From positions 2,294,001-2,358,000 of the forward strand of contig CAVUYE010000002.1 of NCBI GenBank assembly GCA_963745665.1: a stretch of 64,000 bases of DNA, in the 5' to 3' direction. Each line of letters starts with the position of its first letter. Within the stretch, counting starts at the first letter, position 1. A program made the position numbers and the translations under genes. The notes under the pieces are model-generated. The model ran no database searches. It was not told where the DNA came from and worked only from the letters and a program-made list of their open reading frames with translations. The stretch comes from Bog-473 sp963745665. Its GTDB lineage: Bacteria > Actinomycetota > Acidimicrobiia > Acidimicrobiales > RAAP-2. Of the stretch, positions 54,554 to 61,575 are shown in pieces.

Positions 54554-54691
54554 TTACCTACTCGCAGGTTGCAGGTTCAAGGGCTTCCCAACAGGCAGCA
54601 CATGGCGGGCGGCCATGCCGCTGATGACGCCCGCGGCCGAGGCATACCAGGCGACCGCGGCCGTCAAGACGCCGGCGATGGCACCGGCCAT
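54554..54691 (-). CDS. Possible tiny membrane peptide
   Basis: A 45-residue frame from the ATG at 54691 (MAGAIAGVLTAAVAWYASAAGVISGMAARH...) to TAA 54554 forms one Ala/Gly-rich hydrophobic helix and a short polar tail. It lies in the 226-bp gap between the cupin_5 and acetyl-CoA synthetase genes on the same strand. There is no clear ribosome-binding site, so it is only a candidate. Confidence 0.3.
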   Translation of the reverse strand: MAGAIAGVLTAAVAWYASAAGVISGMAARHVLPVGKPLNLQPASR

Positions 54692-54730
54692 CACGATGTC
54701 GGTGCTCGAGTCGAAGTGCCGTACGTCTCT

Positions 54731-55153
54731 CTAGTCGGGGCCGCGCTCGTCCTGACGAAGCTCGAAGCCCTCGAAGGTGAAGGCCGGCGTCACCGTCGCC
54801 CCGACGAGGCTGTAGCGCCCCAGCGGGCGAGCCGACTGCCAGACGCCGGCGTCCACCACGACCTGGGGCGAGTGGCCGGCTGCCACGTCGGGCCCGACCA
54901 CCTGCACCACGCGGCGTCCGTCGGGCCACTCACGCGAAAGCTCGAGCGGATCGCCGTCGTAGAAGTGCCACACCTCCGTGGCGTCCAGCCGGTGCGGCGC
55001 GGAGACCTCGCCCTGCAGGAGGAGATAGTAGATGGCGCTTCCGGCGGGGCGGGTCCCCTCTTCGGCGTCGGCCACCCAGGTGCGGCGGTACCAGCCGCCC
55101 TCGGGGTGCGGCGCGAGGCCGAGCGCGGCGATGAGTGGTTCACCGGGACGCAC
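54731..55153 (-). CDS. Cupin_5 (DUF985) family protein
   Basis: The product has 140 residues from GTG 55153. The family hallmarks are present: LGLAPHPEGGWYRRTW, SAIYYLLLQGEVSAPHRLDATEVWHFYDGDPLEL and GRYSLVGATVTPAFTFEGFEL. The metal-site His and Glu residues lie in the APHRLDATEVWHFY segment. The function of the family is not established; a sugar-epimerase-like or sensing role has been proposed. It follows the acyl-CoA dehydrogenase by 18 bp on the same strand and is probably co-transcribed. Confidence 0.88.
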   Translation of the reverse strand: MRPGEPLIAALGLAPHPEGGWYRRTWVADAEEGTRPAGSAIYYLLLQGEVSAPHRLDATEVWHFYDGDPLELSREWPDGRRVVQVVGPDVAAGHSPQVVVDAGVWQSARPLGRYSLVGATVTPAFTFEGFELRQDERGPD

Positions 55154-55171
55154 TGCGCCAGCCTTCGGAGT

Positions 55172-56299
55172 TCAGCCGGACCCGACGCCCAGGCTGCCGG
55201 CGACGGCGAGCGAATGCTCGGAAGCGCCGCCGAAGAGCGCTCCGTCGGTGGTCGCCCGTTTGACGTAGAGATGCGCGTCGTGCTCCCAGGTGAATCCGAT
55301 GCCGCCGAAGGACTGTATCGACTCGCGGCCAACCAGCTTCTGGCAGTCGTCACTGGCGGCCTTCGCCATGGAGACCGCGGTGGCGCGGATCGGCGTGTCC
55401 TCGTTTATGGCGGCGACGGCGAGGTAGCAGAGCGAGCGGGCGCGCTCGAGAGCGAGGAACATGTTGCTCATCTTGTGCTTCAAGGCCTGGAAGGAGCCGA
55501 TGGCGACGCCGAACTGCTGACGCTCCTTGAGATAAGCCAACAGCAGCTGGAACAGTGCGTCACATGTGCCGACTGTCTCGAGGGCCAGCCCGATCGTCGC
55601 CTCCTGGAGGGCGCGGGTGATGCCGTGCGTGGACTCCGCGCTCCCGGGCTTGCCCAGGGCGCGTTCGCCGGGGACGAGAACATGATGGAGGACGGCGTCC
55701 ACGAGCGGGCGGCTCGCATCGAGCGAGTGCATTGGAGTCAAGCCGGCCTCGGCGACGGGAACCACGAACGCTCCCATGCCCTCCCCGGCCCGGGCCACGA
55801 CGACGACGTCGGTCGTCCCCTCTGCGGCCAGAACGGCGAGTTTCCTGCCGTTGAGGGACCACCCGCCTTCAGCCGGCTCGGCCGTCATGGTGACGTCGGC
55901 CAAGGCCCAGGCCCGGGGGTGGTCGGCCAACGCCACGGCGCCGGCGATGGTGCCGTTGGCCACCTCCGAGAGGAAGCGCTGCTGCTGCTCCGGCGTACCG
56001 ACCTCGCGCACCATGGGGGCGAACTGGGTCACGGTCGCCAGGAGCGGCCCGGGAACGATGGCCCGGCCCAGCTCTTCGACCACCACGGCGGTCTCGAGGA
56101 CGGTCAGGCCGATGCCGCCGTACTCCTCGGGGATGGCCAGGGCGGGCCAGTCGAGAGCGACCATGGAGCCCCACAGCTTCTCGGGAGCCTCGCCGCTCTC
56201 GACGACAGCGCGCACGAAGTCGACGGGACATTCCTTTTCGAGGAACGAGCGGACCGAAGCACGCAGCTCCTCCTGCTCACCCGTGAACTCGAGCTCCAC
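55172..56299 (-). CDS. Acyl-CoA dehydrogenase family protein
   Basis: The product has 375 residues from GTG 56299 (VELEFTGEQEELRASVRSFLEKECP), behind GGGGAGGGA. Family landmarks are WPALAIPEEYGGIGLTVLE, GAVALADHP, LALETVGTCDALFQLLLAYLKERQQFG and QSFGGIGFTWEHDAHLYVKRA. The last is typical of the FadE-type subgroup active on steroid or branched acyl-CoAs, often as two-subunit enzymes. The ending lacks the usual Arg-Asn-xIG motif. Operator site G is 81 bp upstream, so it is a candidate TetR target. Confidence 0.9.
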   Translation of the reverse strand: MELEFTGEQEELRASVRSFLEKECPVDFVRAVVESGEAPEKLWGSMVALDWPALAIPEEYGGIGLTVLETAVVVEELGRAIVPGPLLATVTQFAPMVREVGTPEQQQRFLSEVANGTIAGAVALADHPRAWALADVTMTAEPAEGGWSLNGRKLAVLAAEGTTDVVVVARAGEGMGAFVVPVAEAGLTPMHSLDASRPLVDAVLHHVLVPGERALGKPGSAESTHGITRALQEATIGLALETVGTCDALFQLLLAYLKERQQFGVAIGSFQALKHKMSNMFLALERARSLCYLAVAAINEDTPIRATAVSMAKAASDDCQKLVGRESIQSFGGIGFTWEHDAHLYVKRATTDGALFGGASEHSLAVAGSLGVGSG

Positions 56300-56379
56300 C
56301 GCACTCCCTCCCCGGCCGCGCCGGTTGCCTCTCCGATCCCTTGAGCCCCCAAGGGTCCCGGCCAGATCGGGGCGAAGTG

Positions 56380-56401
56380 TACCTGACGCCAATGTCAGTC
56401 C
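56380..56401. promoter_or_regulatory. TetR-type operator palindrome (site G)
   Basis: TACCTGAC, spacer GCCAAT, GTCAGTCC with five perfect inner pairs. It lies 81 bp upstream of the acyl-CoA dehydrogenase start and about 170 bp from the tRNA gene. Confidence 0.65.
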
Positions 56402-56572
56402 CAGAGGCCTGTACTACCTTCACGCCGCCCCGTTTTCTGGGAAGAACGAGGTTGGGTGTGCCCCGGAGGGGTCGCCGGTCCGTGACGCAGGCCCGGGCCG
56501 GCGACGCGCCGCCTGCAGCACCTGCGCCCGGCCCTCCCGGTCAGACAAGGCCGCTCGCCTACACTCTTCGAT

Positions 56573-56644
56573 GCGCCTCTAGCTCAACGGCAGAGCAACG
56601 GACTCTTAATCCGCAGGTTTCGGGTTCGAATCCCGAGGGGCGCA
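56573..56644 (+). tRNA. tRNA-Lys (anticodon CTT)
   Basis: A cloverleaf folds by hand: acceptor GCGCCTC with GGGGCGC (one G-T pair), D stem GCTC with GAGC, anticodon stem (A)CGGA with TCCG(C), with an A-C mismatch at the top, loop CTCTTAA with anticodon CTT at 56605-56607, variable loop AGGTT, and T arm TCGGG/TTCGAAT/CCCGA. CCA is not encoded. Its 3' half is repeated at 58001-58047, so it has served as an integration site. Confidence 0.95.
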
Positions 56645-56645
56645 C
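56599..56645 (+). repeat. Left attachment-site repeat (inside tRNA-Lys)
   Basis: The 47-bp repeat starts CGGACTCTTAATCC in the anticodon stem and ends at GGGGCGCAC just past the tRNA 3' end. It is identical to 58001-58047, and the flanking bases differ at once on both sides. Confidence 0.9.
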
Positions 56646-57178
56646 TCGGGTTGCGGATCAAGCGCCGCGACGGCTTCGTCGAGCAGCGGGAGCGTGCGAT
56701 CTGGAAGCGGATCTTCGGGAAAGAACTCCTCATAGAGCTCCAACGCCTCGGCAACGCCGGTGATGCCACATCGTTTGACGAGGAAATTGATGTCGAGGCG
56801 ATCCCGCGAACCACGGCCGGCCCGCATTTTCATCGCCAGCATCGATCGCTCGTCGGCCGAGACGATCTCAACGTTCCCCGATTTGAGAATCGGTTGCCAG
56901 TTGGGCTCCTTGAATATCGGTATGAACTGTTGAGCCGAGTTGTTTAGCCATTCCGCACCGAGCCCGCGGCGTTCACCGATCTCAGCGACGACGGCGAGGA
57001 CGTCATCTGTGGGATGAATCGAGCCATCAATGTCTCCGGTGGAGAACCGAGCATCGAACGCAAGCACCATGACGGCGCCGCCAACCACGTAGATCTTGGC
57101 CTTGACGTTGCGAGCGTTGAGTTGGTCTGCAAGTTCGGTGAGTGCCGACTCCATTTCGTCCCGATTGAGATCAGACAC
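56606..57178 (-). CDS. Nucleotidyltransferase-fold protein of a toxin-antitoxin-like pair
   Basis: The product has 190 residues from GTG 57178, overlapping the HTH gene stop by 8 bp. The minimal nucleotidyltransferase core is present: VVGGAVMVLAF (Gly33-Gly34), then FSTGDIDGSI with Asp49 and Asp51, and later RDRLDINFLVKRCGI. This resembles DUF6036/AbiEii-type proteins, which in toxin-antitoxin pairs modify tRNA or other targets. The last 12 residues (CAPRDSNPKPAD) and the stop are encoded by the antisense strand of tRNA-Lys. Whether it is a toxin is not shown by the sequence. Confidence 0.8.
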   Translation of the reverse strand: MSDLNRDEMESALTELADQLNARNVKAKIYVVGGAVMVLAFDARFSTGDIDGSIHPTDDVLAVVAEIGERRGLGAEWLNNSAQQFIPIFKEPNWQPILKSGNVEIVSADERSMLAMKMRAGRGSRDRLDINFLVKRCGITGVAEALELYEEFFPEDPLPDRTLPLLDEAVAALDPQPECAPRDSNPKPAD

Positions 57179-57791
57179 CCTCAAGTTCCTCTTCCGCAGC
57201 AAACACACCATGGCGGATGAGCGCTCCCGGCGAGTTGGCGATCTCCCAGGTATGGAGTCTCGGGTTCTTGGAGAGGTACCAGAAGGGTCGATTGAACCTC
57301 TTCTGGTCATTGGTCCAGCGAGGTGGAGAGATCGCTTTCCTGGCCGCTTCATCTTCGACTACCGCCGCGAGGAAGGCATCCCAACGCGTGTCCCCGACCA
57401 GGCCTGGGGCCTGGCCGGCAAGGGCATCGAATCCCTCACGGCTGGATCGCCGGAGGGCGTCTTTCAGATCGATGACAGCGCGCAGCGCACCATCCTCACG
57501 AATATCGAGAGACAGCCCTTCGCCCGCATCCCCATACAGCCGATCTTTGATCGTGTTGGCGGTGGCAACCGCACCGTACCGCTGCAAAGGGGCCAGCCGT
57601 ATGGCGATCGACTGGCCGGCCGACTCGGCGATCCTGCTCAGCAGCGTGAGCGATGGCTCTCTTTGTCCAGCTTCGACTTCAGCGATGGTGGATTGGGGAA
57701 CACCAGCCTTCGCGGCCAAGTCGCGCTGGGTCAGGTCGTTGTCTCGTCGCAACCGTCGAAGGATTGCGCTTGCTTCGGCCTTTCCATCCAC
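57171..57791 (-). CDS. XRE-family HTH protein, partner of the nucleotidyltransferase
   Basis: The 206-residue product has an N-terminal HTH (about 8-63: LRRLRRDNDLTQRDLAAKAGVPQSTIAEVEAGQREP). A roughly 130-residue C-terminal domain (RWDAFLAAVVEDEAARKAI, FNRPFWYLSKNPRLHTWEIANSP) follows and may bind the partner. TATCAT, 10 bases before the ATG, could be the -10 box, giving a nearly leaderless transcript. Gene order HTH then nucleotidyltransferase with overlap is typical of an autoregulated antitoxin-toxin pair. It is the first gene of the mini-element. Confidence 0.82.
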   Translation of the reverse strand: MDGKAEASAILRRLRRDNDLTQRDLAAKAGVPQSTIAEVEAGQREPSLTLLSRIAESAGQSIAIRLAPLQRYGAVATANTIKDRLYGDAGEGLSLDIREDGALRAVIDLKDALRRSSREGFDALAGQAPGLVGDTRWDAFLAAVVEDEAARKAISPPRWTNDQKRFNRPFWYLSKNPRLHTWEIANSPGALIRHGVFAAEEELEGV

Positions 57792-58000
57792 GGAGATATG
57801 ATACCAGATCGCCGATCAGACTGACCCGGAGTGGGACTGGCGGGCGAACCTCGGACCAGCCGCCCCCCCACTATCCGTCCCCCATTATCCACCCCACTGT
57901 CTCAGCGATACGGGGGCGCGATACACCTAGTTCCATGGACGGAGTCAAGACGTAAGCGCAGGTCAGTGGACTGTATGGCACTCCCTGGACTCGCCGGCAT
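57792..58000. other. Upstream region of the HTH gene inside the mini-element
   Basis: These 209 bp, before the right repeat, hold the presumed promoter of the two-gene unit and a C-rich stretch near 57860-57895. No ORF, integrase remnant or inverted repeat of note was seen. Confidence 0.4.
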
Positions 58001-58047
58001 CGGACTCTTAATCCGCAGGTTTCGGGTTCGAATCCCGAGGGGCGCAC
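58001..58047 (+). repeat. Right attachment-site repeat (displaced tRNA-Lys 3' half)
   Basis: Exact copy of 56599-56645. It has no tRNA 5' half in front (the preceding bases do not fold with it), so it is not a tRNA gene. It marks the right border of the mini-element. Confidence 0.9.
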
Positions 58048-58497
58048 CGAGGGCGCACTTTTCTAGCCGGAACTTTCCTGTTCAGCACGGGCTCTACCGT
58101 CCGAAGGTCGATCCACCGTTCAAGTGGATGACCTGACCGGTTATGAAGCCACCACCGTCCGACGAAAGCCAGGCGGCAGCGAGACCGACCTCTTCGGGCT
58201 TTCCCAGCCTGCGAACGGGCACAGTAGCGAGCATCCGATCGAGCTGGTCACTCGCAAAATCAGCAACATTGGCCATCAAGCCCAGAGCAAGGGCGTTCGC
58301 CGTGATTCCATACTTGCCGTTCTCAACTGCGACGTGTCGGATCAATGACTCCGCCGCCGCTTTGGAAGCCCCATAGCTGCTCACCCCGATGGGCAGTCCG
58401 ACCGAACTTGCACCCGACGAAATCTGGATGATCCGTCCCCAGCCTTGCTCGATCATTGCTGGCAGGCTTCGCCGAATCATATTCATCGTTCCGAACA

Positions 58498-58505
58498 GAT
58501 TCAGA
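58498..58505. repeat. Target-site duplication, left copy (GATTCAGA)
   Basis: The 8 bp flank the left end of the IS and are repeated at 59922-59929. The 8-bp length is normal for IS256-family transposition. Confidence 0.85.
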
Positions 58506-59921
58506 AGTTGAGTCCGCCAGAGTGGTGTACGAGGGGTAGCCCGGCCTGAGGGTCCCCCAGACGCGACGACCACCGCATCAATCTTCAAGTTCCGTCGAAA
58601 GAACGCGAAGGAGAAGATGCGGTGGAAGTCACCAACACGATGGGCGCGGGCGAGCTCGTGCGCAAGTACCTGGAGAGTCCTGCGGGATCCGACCTGCTTG
58701 GAGAGATGGTGAAGATGGCAGCCGAGCTGCTCATGGACGCCGACGTCGACCTGCTCTGCGGGGCGGGCTACGGCGAGCGCACCGAGAGCAGGGTCAACAG
58801 CCGCAACGGGCACCGTTCGAGGCGCTGGGACACCAGAGCCGGGACGATCGACCTGGACATCCCGAAGTTGCGCAAGGGGAGCTACTTGCCGTCCCTGCTC
58901 GAGCCGCGTCGGCGGGCCGAGCAGGCCCTGGTCAGCGTGGTCTGCCAGGCCTACGTCGAGGGGGTGTCCACCAGGAGGGTCGACGACCTGGTGCGCGCCA
59001 TGGGGATCGACGGGATGTCCAAGTCCCAGGTCTCAGAGCTGGCCAAGAACCTCGACGCCCGGGTGGCCGAGTTCAGGAACCGGCCCCTCGATGCCGGTCC
59101 CTACACCTACGTCTGGCTCGACGCCCTGTTCCACAAGGTGAGGGAGGGTGGCCGCGTCGTCAGCGTGGCGACCGTCATCGCCACCGGCGTCAACGCGGAG
59201 GGTCATCGCGAGATCCTCGGCGTCGACGTGTTCACCACCGAGGACGGGGCGGGGTGGACGGCGTTCTTGCGCGGCCTGGTGGCCCGAGGGCTCTCGGGCG
59301 TGGCCCTCGTCATCTCCGACTCGCACCAAGGCCTCAAGAACGCCATCGCGGCGGTGCTCCCCGGAGCCACCTGGCAGAGGTGTCGGACCCACGCCATGCG
59401 CAACTTGTTGACCCGGGTCCCCAAGGCGGCCCAGTCCATGGTGGGGACCCTGGTGCGCACGGTCTTCGCCCAGTCCGACGCCACCCAGGTCACCGCCCAG
59501 TTCGCCCGGGTCATCGACCAGCTCGAGGACCAGTTCCCCGCCGCCGCCGAGTTCCTCATCGACGCCCAGGCCGACCTGTTGGCCTTCGCCAGCTTCCCCG
59601 TCGAACACTGGCGCCAGATCTGGTCCAATAACAACCAGGAGCGTCTCAACAAGGAGCTGCGTCGGCGCACCGACGTGGTCGGCATCTTCCCCAACCGTCC
59701 CGCCCTCATCCGCCTCGCCGGCGCCGTGCTCGCCGAGCAACACGACGAGTGGGCCATCGCCCGTCGCTACATGAGCACCGAGTCCCTCGCCAAGGCCCGA
59801 CTCCGCGTCCTCCCCGGCGAGCCGATCGACAAGGAGGTGAACGCAGAACTCGAAGCTGCCAGCTGATCAATCACGAGATTGGTGCGGTGGGGCGTCTTAC
59901 ACCACGTGCGTGGACTTGACC
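58506..59921 (+). mobile_element. IS256-family insertion sequence, 1416 bp
   Basis: The ends are imperfect inverted repeats of about 26 bp: the left begins AGTTGAGTCC and the right (complement) begins GGTCAAGTCC, both continuing to GTGGTGTA. Together they match at roughly 18-20 positions. A perfect 8-bp target duplication lies outside. One transposase gene fills it, apparently intact. The sequence before the transposase start (58506-58621) carries the likely promoter. Confidence 0.9.
58622..59866 (+). CDS. IS256-family (mutator-type) transposase
   Basis: The product has 414 residues from GTG 58622, or 408 from ATG 58640. The catalytic DDE triad is visible: Asp167 in YVWLDALFHKVR, Asp233 in VISDSHQGLKNAI and Glu340 in SNNNQERLNKELRRR. 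The conserved WQRCRTHAMRNLL, with the Cys-His pair, precedes the insertion domain. The N-terminal NSRNGHRSRRWDTRAGTIDLDIPKLRKGSY is characteristic. All motifs are complete, so the element may still be active. Confidence 0.95.
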   Translation: MEVTNTMGAGELVRKYLESPAGSDLLGEMVKMAAELLMDADVDLLCGAGYGERTESRVNSRNGHRSRRWDTRAGTIDLDIPKLRKGSYLPSLLEPRRRAEQALVSVVCQAYVEGVSTRRVDDLVRAMGIDGMSKSQVSELAKNLDARVAEFRNRPLDAGPYTYVWLDALFHKVREGGRVVSVATVIATGVNAEGHREILGVDVFTTEDGAGWTAFLRGLVARGLSGVALVISDSHQGLKNAIAAVLPGATWQRCRTHAMRNLLTRVPKAAQSMVGTLVRTVFAQSDATQVTAQFARVIDQLEDQFPAAAEFLIDAQADLLAFASFPVEHWRQIWSNNNQERLNKELRRRTDVVGIFPNRPALIRLAGAVLAEQHDEWAIARRYMSTESLAKARLRVLPGEPIDKEVNAELEAAS

Positions 59922-59929
59922 GATTCAGA
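59922..59929. repeat. Target-site duplication, right copy (GATTCAGA)
   Basis: The right-hand copy of the 8-bp duplication made by the IS256-type insertion; see the left copy. Confidence 0.85.
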
Positions 59930-60304
59930 TTGATGGTGGGAAGCCAGTCTTCGGGGCCCGACTCGTTGAATAACCTCGTCGAGGATCCTTCGGCGATACC
60001 TGCATTGTTGACGAGGATGTCAACCTTTCTTCGATCTGCAGAGATTGAATCGAAGCCGGTATCGACGGCGGAGGGGTCAGTTACGTCGAAGTTCGCAGCC
60101 GAAGCGTTGTGGCCATTCGCCCGGATGGCGGCAACGACTTCGGCGGCTCTGTCCTCGTGAAGATCATTCACATAGACGAATGCTCCCGTCGACGCCAGGA
60201 CTTCGGCGATTCCTCTTCCCACACTTCGACCTGCGCCGGTCACCAGTGCGGTACGGCCCGTCAAGTCGATCAGCAATTCGAATCACTGCTCCTTCCCTAT
60301 GCGC

Positions 60305-61075
60305 TCAGGAACGTTCGGCCAACAGATCGAGGCTGACGTAGACCCGACCGGTACAGTCCGGCTCACAGGCACACAAAGCCAGGACTGATTCCACCATGGT
60401 TTCCATCGGTTCCACCTGGTCGGGTCGCAGCAGCTCACCCACCAATACGTCAGCGCCCTCGCTCAAGACGGCGGCCCTGGGCATGACCGCGTTGACACGG
60501 ATACCGCTGCCGTACAGAGAGGCGCCCATGGCGTTGGTGAGCCGGTTCAGCGCGGCCTTGGTCGCTCCGTAGAGACCGATCTCGACCTTCACCTCGAAGG
60601 GAGGACCGACCGCAGGGTTCGCCGCGCTGCTGGTCACGTTCACCATCCATCCCTCGCCGGCTTCGGCCAAGTGCGGGACGAGTGCCTGCATCAGGTCTGC
60701 CGGGGCCTGGTAGTTGACCTCCATCGACAGGCGGCGGTGCTTGAGACTGTACGTCGCCGGCGATTGATAGATGGCTGCGGCGGCATTGTTCACGAGGATG
60801 TCCACGTGTCCGAGACCTTCAAGAGCCTCCGGGACGATGCGAGCACGGTCATCGCTGTCGCTCAAGTCGGTGCCGATGACGATGCATCTCGAACCCAGCC
60901 GGCGTATCTGCTCGGCCGTCTCGTTCAAGCTCCCAGGGATCTTGGTTCCCGGCTCAACGCTTCGAGCCACGATGGCGACGTCAGCACCTTCCGAAGCCAA
61001 CTGGACCGCGACCGCTCTGCCGATGCCGCGACTCGCCCCCGTCACAATTGCGCACCGACCAGCGAATCGTTGCAT
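60305..61075 (-). CDS. SDR family oxidoreductase
   Basis: The product has 256 residues from the ATG at 61075, with GGAGG about nine bases upstream. The cofactor site is VTGASRGIGRAVAVQLASEGADVAIVARS, then DLSDSDDRARI, VDILVNNAAAAIYQSP and YGATKAALNRL; the Ser is in VNVTSSAANP. It lacks the usual C-terminal GG-x-x dimer end. Immediately downstream on the same strand is the SDR gene broken by the IS, so the pair was probably an operon of two related dehydrogenases. Confidence 0.9.
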   Translation of the reverse strand: MQRFAGRCAIVTGASRGIGRAVAVQLASEGADVAIVARSVEPGTKIPGSLNETAEQIRRLGSRCIVIGTDLSDSDDRARIVPEALEGLGHVDILVNNAAAAIYQSPATYSLKHRRLSMEVNYQAPADLMQALVPHLAEAGEGWMVNVTSSAANPAVGPPFEVKVEIGLYGATKAALNRLTNAMGASLYGSGIRVNAVMPRAAVLSEGADVLVGELLRPDQVEPMETMVESVLALCACEPDCTGRVYVSLDLLAERS

Positions 61076-61575
61076 TATGAGGACCTCCGTTTGCGGTTTC
61101 CATTCGCTCAGCCAGATCTCCGCCGCACTTACCAACCTGTCACGCAAGGCCTCCATTTTCAGCCTCGGCTCACGATCGACCCGCGTGCATCTCTTCGACA
61201 TGCTTGCAGACAATCAGCGAAGGACCCGTCGAAACTGGGCGAGCAGGCGTCACGGCTGTCCCCAATCTTGTGCCGGCATCTTTTCGAAGTGATCCATGAC
61301 GGTCTGGAGTGCCGCGGCAGGATTCAGCTCGAGGATCTCGCTCTCCTCCTCGTACTCCACGGGACGCCGCCATGTCGTCCTAGAAATCAAGAGAGTCGCC
61401 ACTGGCGTGTTTGCGTGACCTGCACCGCATCCTCGAGTCCCGGGCTCTGCGAAGCCATCTCCAACGGCCACCAGGACACGGCGATAAGCAGATCGTATAC
61501 TATATTAACTTCAGCGATTGTGAGTGGGAGGTCCACGGTTGTGAGCCTCCCGGCCGTGAAGGGGACGTAGCAAAA
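61076..61575. other. 500-bp region without a supported gene
   Basis: The region holds the upstream DNA of the SDR gene (minus) and the binding-protein gene (plus). A 36-codon minus-strand frame (VEYEEESEILELN...PAQDWGQP) ends at 61250 and looks coding-like but matches nothing I know. It may be the end of a degraded gene. A-T-rich bases near 61495-61510 (GTATACTATATTAAC) could be part of the plus-strand promoter. Confidence 0.4.

Larger units (their letters stand above)
56599..58047. mobile_element. 1.4-kb integrated mini-element at tRNA-Lys (no integrase)
   Basis: Two exact 47-bp direct repeats of the tRNA 3' half (56599-56645 and 58001-58047) bracket 1355 bp. Inside are only an XRE-type HTH gene and a nucleotidyltransferase gene on the minus strand, with visibly lower G+C than the flanks. 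The left copy completes the working tRNA, and the right copy is the displaced original end. There is no integrase in the element or window, so it is either a remnant or a satellite moved in trans. Confidence 0.8.
58094..60276 (-). pseudogene. SDR oxidoreductase gene split by an IS256-type insertion
   Basis: The N-terminal part reads from ATG 60276 (MLIDLTGRTALVTGAGRSVGRG, then VDILVNNAG) to DWLPTINLN at 59922. The C-terminal part resumes at 58497 with LFGTMNMIRRSLPAM and has the Ser (IISSGASS-type), YGASK and a final GGSTFGR ending at 58094. Removing 58498-59921 (IS plus one target copy) joins the two in frame to give 252 residues, a normal SDR length. The gene was therefore intact before insertion. 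No product is likely now. Confidence 0.9.

Noticed and set aside
54569..56344. A 591-codon plus-strand open frame
   Set aside because: It is antisense to the cupin_5 and acyl-CoA dehydrogenase genes and has composition typical of a shadow frame.
58001..58047. A second tRNA gene
   Set aside because: Only the 3' half from the anticodon stem onwards is present. The preceding bases do not supply an acceptor or D stem, so it is an attachment-site copy.
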